In this document: piece after piece, positions 18,143 through 26,309 of the stretch
Layout: every line of letters starts with the position of its first letter
Position numbering within the stretch: the stretch's first letter is position 1
From: Cytophagaceae bacterium
GTDB taxonomy: Bacteria; Bacteroidota; Bacteroidia; Cytophagales; Flexibacteraceae
Direction: 5' to 3'
Assembly: GCA_027487695.1 (NCBI GenBank)
Contig: JAIYDB010000093.1
Span: 1-33,645 of the forward strand
Length of the DNA stretch: 33,645 nt
Notes under the pieces: generated by a model
Databases searched by the model: none
Seen by the model: only the letters and a program-made list of their open reading frames with translations
What the model was told of the DNA's origin: nothing
Translations under genes and position numbers: made by a program

Positions 18143-19165
18143 ATGGCAACCAAAACTAAATCATCAGCAAAAACCGCTTTAAAATACTCGAAAGAGCAGT
18201 ACTTATGGTGGTTTGAAAATATGTTGTTAATGCGTCGCTTTGAAGAAAAGGCGGGTCAGCTATACGGACAACAAAAAATTAAAGGATTCTGTCACCTTTA
18301 CATAGGTCAAGAAGCTTGTGCAAGTGGAACAGCATCTGCATTACGCCCAACCGATAAGTATATTACTGCTTACAGAGATCACGCTTTACCAATTGCCTTA
18401 GGTAGTCACCCAAATGCAATTATGGCTGAACTTATGGCTAAACAAACAGGTTGCAGTAAAGGAAAAGGTGGCTCAATGCACATCTTTGACAAGGAGCGCA
18501 ACTTTGTTGGTGGTCACGGTATTGTAGGAGGTCAAATTCCTTTAGGTGCAGGTTTAGGCTTTGCCGAAAAATATTTAGGTACCGATAATCTTTGCATTTG
18601 CTTCATGGGCGATGGTGCTGTACGTCAAGGTGCATTGCACGAGGCCTTCAACATGGCAATGCTATGGAAAACTCCCGTAATCTTTGTAATTGAAAACAAT
18701 GGTTACGCTATGGGTACTTCAGTAGAACGTACAAGTAATGTGCATGAACTATATAAAATTGGTTCATCGTATGCTATGCCTTCTTTCGCAGTTGACGGTA
18801 TGAACGTTGAAGCTGTGCACGAAGCAGTAGTGGAAGCGGCTGAAAGAGCAAGAAGAGGCGACGGCCCTACTTTGTTAGAGTTCAATACTTACCGCTATAA
18901 AGGACACTCAATGAGCGATCCTGCTAAGTACCGTACTAAAGAAGAATTGGATGAATACAAAGCCAAGGATCCAATTGAGCAAGTAAGAACTATCTTACTT
19001 GAAAATGGCTTATCAACCGAAGCTGATTTAGAAGCTATTGAAGAGAAAATCAAAGTTCAAGTTCAAGAATCAGTTGATTTTGCAGAAGCTTCTCCATACC
19101 CGCCAGTAGATGAAATGTATAAGGATATTTACGTAGAACCAAACTACCCTTATATCATTGACTAA
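18143..19165 (+). CDS. pdhA: Pyruvate dehydrogenase E1 component, alpha subunit
   Basis: The 340-aa protein is the thiamine-diphosphate subunit that decarboxylates pyruvate in the pyruvate dehydrogenase complex, working with an E1 beta partner. The cofactor motif GDGAVRQGALHEAFNMA runs on to ENNGYAMGTS, and the activation-loop sequence YRYKGHSMSDPAKYR is present, as in two-subunit E1 enzymes. The length is normal. The beta subunit is not next to it. In this window the next gene is a peroxiredoxin behind a strong terminator, so pdhA ends its transcript. A related 2-oxoacid substrate is possible but less likely. Confidence 0.93.
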   Translation: MATKTKSSAKTALKYSKEQYLWWFENMLLMRRFEEKAGQLYGQQKIKGFCHLYIGQEACASGTASALRPTDKYITAYRDHALPIALGSHPNAIMAELMAKQTGCSKGKGGSMHIFDKERNFVGGHGIVGGQIPLGAGLGFAEKYLGTDNLCICFMGDGAVRQGALHEAFNMAMLWKTPVIFVIENNGYAMGTSVERTSNVHELYKIGSSYAMPSFAVDGMNVEAVHEAVVEAAERARRGDGPTLLEFNTYRYKGHSMSDPAKYRTKEELDEYKAKDPIEQVRTILLENGLSTEADLEAIEEKIKVQVQESVDFAEASPYPPVDEMYKDIYVEPNYPYIID

Positions 19166-19171
19166 GGATAC

Positions 19172-19198
19172 AAAGGCAGGCTAAATACCTGCCTTTTT
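19172..19198 (+). terminator. Intrinsic terminator after pdhA
   Basis: AAAGGCAGG (19172-19180) pairs with CCTGCCTTT (19188-19196) across a 7-base loop, and T residues follow directly. It begins 6 bases after the pdhA stop. Confidence 0.9.
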
Positions 19199-19236
19199 TA
19201 TTAATCTAAAATCAACTCAAACCAAAACCCTCACAA

Positions 19237-19707
19237 ATGAATTCCTTAACCATAGGCTCAAAAGCTCCAGATTTTACGCTTACCAACTCAGATAAGCAAG
19301 CAATTACTCTTTCAGAACACTTCGGTAAGCCAATAGTATTGTTGTTTTTCCCATTGGCTTTTACGTCAGTATGTACCGCTGAATTATGCTCTGTGAGAGA
19401 TAACATTACTTTCTACAATCAAACCAATGCTACGGTTTTAGGTATATCTGTAGATTCTCCTTTTACTTTAGCAAAGTTTAAAGAAGAGCAGAAGCTTAAC
19501 TTCCAACTACTATCAGATTTCAACAAGGAAGTTTCTGGTGCCTATGGTTCCTTATACGAAAACTTTGTTTTAGGATTAAAGGGAGTAAGTAAGCGTTCAG
19601 CCTTTGTGATTAATACTGAAGGCACTATAGTTTATGCTGAAGTCCTTGAAAACGCAGGCGACCAACCAAACTTTAATGCAATTCAAGATGCATTAAGAGC
19701 ACTTTAA
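19237..19707 (+). CDS. Peroxiredoxin (AhpC/TSA family, BCP/AhpE-like)
   Basis: The 156-aa cytoplasmic thiol peroxidase reduces peroxides. The active-site motif is FPLAFTSVCTAELCSVRD, with Pro39, Thr43 and peroxidatic Cys46. Arg120 in KGVSKRSAFV is the conserved activating arginine. The only other cysteine is Cys51, five residues on, as in the BCP class where that residue can resolve the disulfide. The length is typical. It is a single-gene unit between two intrinsic terminators. Confidence 0.92.
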   Translation: MNSLTIGSKAPDFTLTNSDKQAITLSEHFGKPIVLLFFPLAFTSVCTAELCSVRDNITFYNQTNATVLGISVDSPFTLAKFKEEQKLNFQLLSDFNKEVSGAYGSLYENFVLGLKGVSKRSAFVINTEGTIVYAEVLENAGDQPNFNAIQDALRAL

Positions 19708-19733
19708 GCAATAAAATTTCAAATTCACATATA

Positions 19734-19759
19734 AGACAGCCCTCAAAGGCTGTCTTTTT
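19734..19759 (+). terminator. Intrinsic terminator after the peroxiredoxin gene
   Basis: AGACAGCC (19734-19741) pairs with GGCTGTCT (19748-19755) across a 6-base loop, followed by TTTT. It begins 26 bases after the stop codon. Confidence 0.9.
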
Positions 19760-19833
19760 GTTATATTGCTAGCCATTTGTTCTGTTTAAATCGTTTGTAC
19801 AGAATATAGTCCTATTTGAATACACCCTTGAAA

Positions 19834-20196
19834 ATGAGTAACCCAACAAAGCAAGAACTTAACCGTTGTTTGCTTACCATTTATTTAGCTGTAGCCTATT
19901 CAGATGGTACTTTAGGTACCGATGAAGGCAATGCTATTTTAAGAAAAGCGAACCAATTGTTCTCGGATACCAAAACTGCCCTTTTAGAGTTTAATGAAAT
20001 TAGCTCGATAGTAATGGCTATGAACAAAACAGATCTTTGGGATTATATTGCCGATAGCATTGAGCGTTTTCCCGAGCAAGCAGTTTTAAGAAAAGAACTA
20101 GAACACAACCTTTCTGAAATTATGGAAGCCGATGGCAAAGTATCTGAAAGTGAGCTTAGCCTTTACAGAAAGGTATTTGGTTTATTGATGCACTAA
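19834..20196 (+). CDS. Small TerB-like helical protein, function unknown
   Basis: The 120-aa soluble protein is mostly alpha helical with no signal peptide or membrane segment. Two acidic stretches at equivalent helix ends, AYSDGTLGTDEG near the N-terminus and MEADGKVSESE near the C-terminus, resemble the paired acidic motifs of TerB/DUF533-like proteins, which are thought to bind metal. This is a pattern resemblance only. The ATG at 19834 is preferred to an in-frame TTG at 19816, since a normal start codon directly precedes the conserved-looking part. It stands alone after a terminator, and 108 bases separate it from the peptide transporter gene. Confidence 0.7.
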   Translation: MSNPTKQELNRCLLTIYLAVAYSDGTLGTDEGNAILRKANQLFSDTKTALLEFNEISSIVMAMNKTDLWDYIADSIERFPEQAVLRKELEHNLSEIMEADGKVSESELSLYRKVFGLLMH

Positions 20197-20207
20197 TTTT
20201 TATAGTT

Positions 20208-20219
20208 ATACAATTGTAT
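20208..20219. promoter_or_regulatory. 12-base palindrome, candidate operator of the peptide transporter
   Basis: ATACAATTGTAT is a perfect palindrome in the leader of the transporter gene. It contains the TTG (20214-20216) that would be the upstream promoter element, so a bound dimer would block transcription. AT-rich sequence makes chance occurrence quite possible. Confidence 0.3.
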
Positions 20220-20245
20220 CAAATCTCAAAAAAATCTGCATTTTG
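20214..20245 (+). promoter_or_regulatory. Weak candidate promoter of the peptide transporter gene
   Basis: TTG (20214-20216), 21 bases, then GCATTTTG (20238-20245). TTTG is kept but TA is replaced by GC. The -7 element is part of the small inverted repeat CTGCA-TTT-TGCAG. The ATG lies 59 bases downstream. Confidence 0.28.
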
Positions 20246-20304
20246 CAGCTTGCTAATTTAGCTTTTTAAATACCTCCCCTTTACAATTACCAAATAAAAT
20301 ACTG

Positions 20305-21702
20305 ATGACTGCAGTAACTAACGACTCGACCTCCCAAAAACACCCACCAGGTTTATACCTACTTTTCTTCGCGGAAATGTGGGAACGCTTTAGCTTTTAT
20401 GGCAACCGCGCCCTACTAGTACTTTTTATGAGCAAGCCACTTATGGAAGGTGGTTTGGCAATTGCAAAATCGGATGCCGTAAAGTATTATGGCCTCATTC
20501 AAGGAGCTTGTTACTTAACCCCAATTATTGGTGGGTTCTTAGCTGATAAGTTTTTAGGACAACGTAAATCAATCTTAATTGGTGGTTTACTTATGGCAAT
20601 AGCGCAGTTGGTACTTTTCCTTTCTGCACAAGCTACAAGTATTGACTATTTCTGGATGGGTATTGCGTGTTTAATCATTGGTAATGGATTCTTTAAACCG
20701 AATATTTCTACGCTAGTAGGTAGGTTATATCCTGAAGGTAGCACCCTAAAAGACCAAGCCTATACCATATTCTATATGGGTATTAACCTAGGTGCTATGA
20801 GTCCACTTTTAATTGGGCCAATCGTTGAAAACTGGGCTGCTGAATTTGGGCCAGATGGTAAAATTAGCCACTACGGTTTTCAGTGGGGCTTTTTGTTAGC
20901 TTGTGGTGGCATGTTATTAGGTCAGCTAATTTTCAATTTATTAGCTTCTAAATACTTAGGCTCAATTGGTACAGCACCAGTAAAAACAGATAAATCTGCC
21001 ACCGAAAAGGCGGAAGATGGCTCTGGTGGCGCACTTTCAAAAATTGAAATTGATAGAATGATTGTACTAACCATCATTACTATTTTCTCAATCATATTCT
21101 GGTTAGGCTTTGAGCAAGCAGGTGGTGCATTCACCCTATATACTGATAACTACTTAGATAGAAACTTTATGGGTACTGTTATCCCAACGACTGTTTTCCA
21201 AGCAATTAACCCAATTTTCATTTTGGCTTTAGGTTTCCCACTATCTATAATGTGGATTAAAATGGGACCTAAAAACCCATCGCTTATCGTGAAAATGGCT
21301 TTAGGTTTGGTACTAATGGGTGCTGGTTTCTTCCTAATGGTAGGTGCTGCAATTGAACGTGGTGGCGATTCTGCTCCTGAAACAGCTTTAGCTTCTATGT
21401 GGTGGATGGTTGCTACATACTTTGTGCATACTGTTGCTGAGTTATTCCTTTCACCTGTAGGTCTTTCTGCAGTTTCTAAACTAGCACCAAAATCACTTAC
21501 TAGTGCATTTATGGGAGTTTGGTTCCTATCTCCATTCATTGCCCATACATTGGCAGGCTTTACGGAATCGTATATTGAAGTGCTAGGTGCCATTAACGTA
21601 TTCACCTATATTGGTGCTGGCGGTATTGCAATTGGTATTTTAATGTTAGTATTCTCTGGCGTTTTAAAGAAGATGATGCACGGTGCAGAAACAGCCAGTT
21701 AA
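20305..21702 (+). CDS. POT/PTR family proton-dependent oligopeptide transporter
   Basis: The 465-aa inner-membrane protein of the major facilitator superfamily imports di- and tripeptides with protons. The signature ExxERFxxYG is in EMWERFSFYG (Glu24, Glu27, Arg28), which is needed for proton coupling. The second PTR signature FYMGINLGAMSPLLIGPIV follows at about residues 152-170. There are about 12-14 membrane segments, with a soluble linker (about 225-245) rich in Lys, Ala and Gly between the halves. The length is a little short but normal for bacterial members. A terminator follows at once, so it is a single-gene unit. Confidence 0.94.
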   Translation: MTAVTNDSTSQKHPPGLYLLFFAEMWERFSFYGNRALLVLFMSKPLMEGGLAIAKSDAVKYYGLIQGACYLTPIIGGFLADKFLGQRKSILIGGLLMAIAQLVLFLSAQATSIDYFWMGIACLIIGNGFFKPNISTLVGRLYPEGSTLKDQAYTIFYMGINLGAMSPLLIGPIVENWAAEFGPDGKISHYGFQWGFLLACGGMLLGQLIFNLLASKYLGSIGTAPVKTDKSATEKAEDGSGGALSKIEIDRMIVLTIITIFSIIFWLGFEQAGGAFTLYTDNYLDRNFMGTVIPTTVFQAINPIFILALGFPLSIMWIKMGPKNPSLIVKMALGLVLMGAGFFLMVGAAIERGGDSAPETALASMWWMVATYFVHTVAELFLSPVGLSAVSKLAPKSLTSAFMGVWFLSPFIAHTLAGFTESYIEVLGAINVFTYIGAGGIAIGILMLVFSGVLKKMMHGAETAS

Positions 21703-21722
21703 TAAATCGTGATCCTTTACAA

Positions 21723-21757
21723 GGGAGGGTAGGGCAGCAATGCTTTACCCTCTTTTT
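21723..21757 (+). terminator. Intrinsic terminator after the peptide transporter gene
   Basis: GAGGGTA (21725-21731) pairs with TACCCTC (21746-21752), extended by G-T pairs, and TTTTT follows. The 14-base loop can itself form a small AGC/GCT hairpin. Confidence 0.85.
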
Positions 21758-21824
21758 ATGTTTAGAAACTAATAATAAGTCATTTTATTAACCTTAGCTT
21801 AACAAGAGATTACCTACTTAGTCT

Positions 21825-21832
21825 TACTTTTG
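21825..21832 (+). promoter_or_regulatory. Candidate -7 element of the surface-protein cluster
   Basis: TACTTTTG matches TAnnTTTG and lies 60 bases before the ATG of the 691-aa gene, in a gap opened by a terminator on its left. The upstream element is only TTA, so support is moderate. Confidence 0.38.
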
Positions 21833-21892
21833 TAATCGGGTTAGGCTTTAATTAAAAGTTACTAATACCCACAAACTTACTAGGCACTTAGA

Positions 21893-23968
21893 ATGCGCTT
21901 AAACTTAAATTTGTTGCTTGTTATTTGTATAACTATTTGGTTTACAGAAGTTAAAGCACAAACGATTTCAGAAAAAGTTACTTCCGAATGTAATATCGGG
22001 ATGACTATCAATAACTTAGGTATCATAGGCAACGCCTTTAATGGTTCTTACGTTGCTAATCCTCCCTTTCCTAGCTGTCGTTATCCTAAAAGTTCTGATA
22101 TAGAGCATCTTTTCACGGGAGGTTTATGGGTAGGTGGACTTAAGCAAGGGCAACCTGTTGTTACTACAGGTGCATTTGAAGCCAGCAGAGGCTATAGTGT
22201 GGGCGGTGCAAATTTTGAATTTGTGGCTCCGTTCGGTTCAGTATTGCAAGAGCGTTCATCATTAATTAGTAAGCAAGACTTATATTCTCCTGCTGCTATA
22301 TCTCACCAAGATTTTATTTCTGAATTTACCGATACCGCCTTTCGTGGGGTAGTGCCAGGAACACAATTTCCTATACCAGGTTATAATCCCTTAGGCCTTT
22401 CGGTTAGAATGGAAACCTATAATTGGAACTTCCCTTATTCTAACTTCTTTGTAATCCTCAATTTCAGGATTATTAACGTAGGTCAAGATTCTATTGTTAA
22501 TCCTTATGTAGGTTATTGGGCAGATGGGGCAGTTAGAAACGTACGTGTTTCTCCTCCTGGAACTACCAACTTTTTCGGAACAGGGGGCAATGCCTACATA
22601 GATTCATTAAATGCAGTTTACGAATACGATGCCACTGGCGATACCGCTTCTACTAGAAGTTATATGGCCATTAAATACCTTGGCGCAACTGATGCCAAAG
22701 GTTTTAGGTATCCTCTTCCTTATGGCAATCCTGCTATCAATCAAGATTTTAAGTGTAATAAGTATTCTTGGCGTTTCCGTGGTATTGAAGACTTCCAAAG
22801 CCCTAATACTGAGGCTTTACGCTATGATAGAATGAGTACTTCTATCACCGACCGACCAAACTGGAACGACCTCAAAACGATTATTGCCAAAGATTTTAAC
22901 GGCTCAAACCTTATAAGTGCAGGTCCGTTTACTACCCTTTACCCAGGCGATACCATCAATGCTACATTTGCTGTAGTGCTTGCCGATAGAGTTTTAGATG
23001 GTTTCCCGCCAGAAGCAAATACTGCTACTCAACTCAGAAATTTAATTAGTGGTTGCCAATATGTGCAAGCTGCTTTTAACGGAAACGACCGTAACTACGA
23101 TGGTTTAGCCGATAGCACAGGTGCTAGATTACAACGCTTTTTATTGCCAACCCCACCAGCAATTCCTAATACCAAAGTGGTAGCTCGTGATAATGCAGTC
23201 GATATCTATTGGAACAAAGAAGCTGAAAACAGCCGTGATAGAATTACTGGTCTGCAAGACTTTGAAGGGTACCGTATTTATAAAACCAAGTTCGGTTATG
23301 ATGTTCAAGCTGCTGTTGATGAAAACAACGCCTTTGAAATAGTTGCAGAATTTGACAAGGCAGGTAATAACCTGTTCTATAATACAGGTTTCAGTAAAAT
23401 TGCACTAGGTACTCCAGAAGTAATAGATGGTGATACGATGTTTTATAAGTACACCATTAATAAACTACAAAATGGTTGGCAGCATGTAGTTGCCCTTGAA
23501 ACTTTTGACGGTGGTAACCCTAGAACAAACCTTCCTTCATTGGCGACTGGTCCTTTGAACAACTTGTTCCGTGTTTTCCCTGGAAAAACGGCCAATGCTG
23601 ATGTTAAGAAGACAGAGCCTTTTGTTTACCCAAATCCTTACTACGGGGAAGCAGCTTGGGAAGGCATTGCCACTACAAGACCAGAAGATAAAAAGCTTTA
23701 CTTTGCTAATTTACCTAAGCGTTGCGTAATCCGTGTATTTACAATGAGCGGCGATTTAGTGGATGTAATTAACCACGACCAGGCCTACAACGGTTCAGAT
23801 ATAAAATCGTTCAGCAGTCCTAACCAGACTGTTTTTTCAGGAGGCGAGCACGCTTGGGATTTGCTTTCAAGTAATAACCAAATCATTTCTAGAGGTTTAT
23901 ATATGTTCACAGTCGAAGACTTGGAGAACAAAAAAACTTTTAGAGGCAACTTTACCATTATCAAATAA
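21893..23968 (+). CDS. Secreted protein with FnIII-like domain and T9SS-type C-terminal domain, function unknown
   Basis: The 691-aa product has a signal peptide (cleavage near VKA-Q at residue 22). Residues 23-415 form an unrecognised beta-rich region containing SSDIEHLFTGGLWVGG (67-82), which I believe recurs in secreted proteins of Bacteroidota and Ignavibacteria with no known role. Residues 418-555 look like a fibronectin III domain (DNAVDIYWN, FEGYRIYKT). The last 115 residues carry VYPNPYYGE and end with ISRGLYMFTVED...FRGNFTIIK, the pattern of a type IX secretion C-terminal signal. It is thus probably exported to the cell surface. It is the first gene of the cluster, 27 bases before the next gene. 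Confidence 0.8.
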   Translation: MRLNLNLLLVICITIWFTEVKAQTISEKVTSECNIGMTINNLGIIGNAFNGSYVANPPFPSCRYPKSSDIEHLFTGGLWVGGLKQGQPVVTTGAFEASRGYSVGGANFEFVAPFGSVLQERSSLISKQDLYSPAAISHQDFISEFTDTAFRGVVPGTQFPIPGYNPLGLSVRMETYNWNFPYSNFFVILNFRIINVGQDSIVNPYVGYWADGAVRNVRVSPPGTTNFFGTGGNAYIDSLNAVYEYDATGDTASTRSYMAIKYLGATDAKGFRYPLPYGNPAINQDFKCNKYSWRFRGIEDFQSPNTEALRYDRMSTSITDRPNWNDLKTIIAKDFNGSNLISAGPFTTLYPGDTINATFAVVLADRVLDGFPPEANTATQLRNLISGCQYVQAAFNGNDRNYDGLADSTGARLQRFLLPTPPAIPNTKVVARDNAVDIYWNKEAENSRDRITGLQDFEGYRIYKTKFGYDVQAAVDENNAFEIVAEFDKAGNNLFYNTGFSKIALGTPEVIDGDTMFYKYTINKLQNGWQHVVALETFDGGNPRTNLPSLATGPLNNLFRVFPGKTANADVKKTEPFVYPNPYYGEAAWEGIATTRPEDKKLYFANLPKRCVIRVFTMSGDLVDVINHDQAYNGSDIKSFSSPNQTVFSGGEHAWDLLSSNNQIISRGLYMFTVEDLENKKTFRGNFTIIK

Positions 23969-23995
23969 ACCTATCATTCACTTACTCAATTTATT

Positions 23996-26260
23996 ATGAG
24001 AAAATTACTACTTGGGTTGTTTGCTTTATGTGCTATGAATAGCGCTATGGCACAAACCGAAACAACAATTAGGGGGATTCAGTTCCGTACCCCAGAACAA
24101 CTTGCTGCTCGTGCCGATGAAAATAACTTTGTTGGTCAGGCTGTTAGAGTTAGAGGCGTAGTACTTATTCCTGGTACCGCAAACGTAAGTTCTTCTGAAG
24201 CAAATCCTAATCGTCACGTTTGGATGCGTCAGATAGGTGGTGGACCATTTTCAACCATTGGTTTCAGACACGATGGAAATACAGCACCTACAGATATGCG
24301 TGACTTGCAAATAGGTGATACTATTGAAGTGACAGGTGTTGCTGGTGAATTTAGAGGTGAAACACAAATTTTACCTGTAACATCAGTAAGAGTTATTTCC
24401 TTATATGAACCCGGTTCTCCTAAACCTGCAGCTACGCCTATTGAAATGCGTAATATGAATACTGTTCGTTTGCAAGATAGTATTCCATTAGGTGAGCAAT
24501 ATGAAGGCGATTATGTTGAATTAAGCAATGTAAGAGTTGTTGCAGTTGATCGTTTTTTTGCAAGTAATGCAAGCCGTGTTAGTTTTACCGTTCAAGATGA
24601 ATTTGGAAATAGATTAAGTATTGGCGATCGTTTCTTTGCTCAACGTTTACCAAACTGTTCTACATCACCCGTGAACCTTTGTGGACGTTTTGTTCCTCCA
24701 AGTGTTGGTGATGTATTTAGAAAAATTAGAGGTATTGTATTACATAATAAAGTTACTGGTGGTGGAACAAGAGGTGTTGGATACCAAATCCATCCTTTTG
24801 ATTCCCTTGATTATGAAAAAGGGAAGTCTGCTCCATTTGTAATCAATGTAAACAACAACCCAATTAAGCCTACTTCTGCACAAAACTGTTTAATTACAGC
24901 TCAAATTACTGATGGTACCGATTCATTAGGTAGAAGAGCTGAAATTACAAGGGCAATGTTATACTACACTCGTTTAGCTAACGATGCAACTGCAGTAACT
25001 ACTTTTACAGACTCTTTACAGTTGATTCGTGTTGGTGCAAGTGATTTGTTTAATGCAACAATTCCTGCTCAACCTGATGGTAGCATTGTAGCTTATTACA
25101 TTAGCGTAAGTAATAATCAAAATTTAACTACTAACTCTCCTGATGTTAGTAGAGCTGCCTTAACTGAATCGCCTCGTTTTTATTGGGTGTATGACAGGGC
25201 TTTACGCATAGCTGATATCCAAAGAAACCCATTAGTACCAACAAGAAGTGATATTAGAAATGCAGTAAGTGGTAGCATTGGTGCTCAAGTAACTGTATCA
25301 GGTATTGTAACAGTTGATACTAGCTTTAGCGGTCGTGCCTTCTTTATGCAAGATGCCACTGGCAGGGATTTCGCAGGTATTATGGTTCGTGTTACTAATG
25401 AAAGTGACTTAAGAAACCTAAGAAAAGGGCAGACAGTTACTGTTACAGGTATTGTTTCTGAAGATGGTCAAATGACTTATTTATTAGCAGCTAACGTAGT
25501 TATTGAAAATCAACCTTTAACGGCTATTCTTCCTCTAGAAATTCCTTTAACTGAATTAAATGTTGGAGTTTCAACCAGAAATGGAACTACAGTTACGGAT
25601 GCAGTTAACTGGTCATTAGCGAAAGAAAAGTATGAAGGTCAGTTAGTTAGAATAGTTAATCCTTCAGGAAACTTAGTAGTTTCAGATACAAACTTTTTAA
25701 GTAGCCTAAACACACCAGATACAACAAACTTTGGTGAATGGAAAGTAGGTTTAGATAGAACTGAAACAAATGGTGTAATTATCCTTTCGGGTTTACGTAG
25801 TAGATCAAATACTTATGTAAGCAGTCTTTACAATCCCTTCATAAATACTGATTCTTCAACTAGAATAAGAGTAACACCAAGACCAATTAGAACTGGTCAA
25901 GAGTTTGCTGCCATCACAGGTGTGGTTTACCACTCTTTCGGTATCTTAAAGCTTATCCCTAGAGATGGTTCTGATGTATGGTTAACTCCACAATCGGCTA
26001 ATGGCTTAATCAACAACTTGGTAGCTATGTTCCCTAACCCAGCTACTGAATCAGTAAATATTAACTTGAACCTAGAAAACGTTTCTGGTTATAATGTTCA
26101 ATTTACTGACCTAAGCGGCAGAACAGTGAAGCGTAATGCTCTAAACAGTGTGAACAACACTATTTCTGTAGCTAACTTGAATAACGGTTTATACGTAGTA
26201 TCAGTAACCGATGCTAGTGGTAAATTGGTATTCCGCAACAAATTAAACATAGTAAAATAA
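23996..26260 (+). CDS. T9SS-exported protein with four OB-like modules, function unknown
   Basis: The 754-aa product has a signal peptide (ending SAMA-Q at residue 20). OB-fold-like beta modules are seen at about 44-135 (GQAVRVRGVV, GDTIEVTGVA), 170-260 (YEGDYVELSNV, GDVFRKIRGIVL), 428-503 (GAQVTVSGIV, GQTVTVTGIV) and 545-660 (YEGQLVRIVNP). The first pair seems repeated by the second pair. Between them an immunoglobulin-like domain (about 278-395) has the ITDGTDSLG...AMLYYTR...VAYYISVS pattern. The end, from MFPNPATESVNI through LSGRTVKR and LNNGLYVVSVTD, is a T9SS type A sorting domain. Similar modules accompany surface nucleases in Bacteroidota, but I see no nuclease domain. A terminator-like hairpin follows. 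Confidence 0.82.
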   Translation: MRKLLLGLFALCAMNSAMAQTETTIRGIQFRTPEQLAARADENNFVGQAVRVRGVVLIPGTANVSSSEANPNRHVWMRQIGGGPFSTIGFRHDGNTAPTDMRDLQIGDTIEVTGVAGEFRGETQILPVTSVRVISLYEPGSPKPAATPIEMRNMNTVRLQDSIPLGEQYEGDYVELSNVRVVAVDRFFASNASRVSFTVQDEFGNRLSIGDRFFAQRLPNCSTSPVNLCGRFVPPSVGDVFRKIRGIVLHNKVTGGGTRGVGYQIHPFDSLDYEKGKSAPFVINVNNNPIKPTSAQNCLITAQITDGTDSLGRRAEITRAMLYYTRLANDATAVTTFTDSLQLIRVGASDLFNATIPAQPDGSIVAYYISVSNNQNLTTNSPDVSRAALTESPRFYWVYDRALRIADIQRNPLVPTRSDIRNAVSGSIGAQVTVSGIVTVDTSFSGRAFFMQDATGRDFAGIMVRVTNESDLRNLRKGQTVTVTGIVSEDGQMTYLLAANVVIENQPLTAILPLEIPLTELNVGVSTRNGTTVTDAVNWSLAKEKYEGQLVRIVNPSGNLVVSDTNFLSSLNTPDTTNFGEWKVGLDRTETNGVIILSGLRSRSNTYVSSLYNPFINTDSSTRIRVTPRPIRTGQEFAAITGVVYHSFGILKLIPRDGSDVWLTPQSANGLINNLVAMFPNPATESVNINLNLENVSGYNVQFTDLSGRTVKRNALNSVNNTISVANLNNGLYVVSVTDASGKLVFRNKLNIVK

Positions 26261-26273
26261 GCATATCCTGATT

Positions 26274-26306
26274 GGCCGACTCTTGCAATAGGGTCGGCCT
26301 TTCTTT
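26274..26306 (+). terminator. Terminator-like hairpin directly before the lipoprotein start codon
   Basis: GGCCGAC (26274-26280) pairs with GTCGGCC (26293-26299) across a 12-base loop, followed by TTTCTTT. It ends 3 bases before the ATG at 26310, so it can act as terminator or attenuator for transcripts from the upstream genes and also covers the normal ribosome-binding region. Confidence 0.75.
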
Positions 26307-26309
26307 ATT

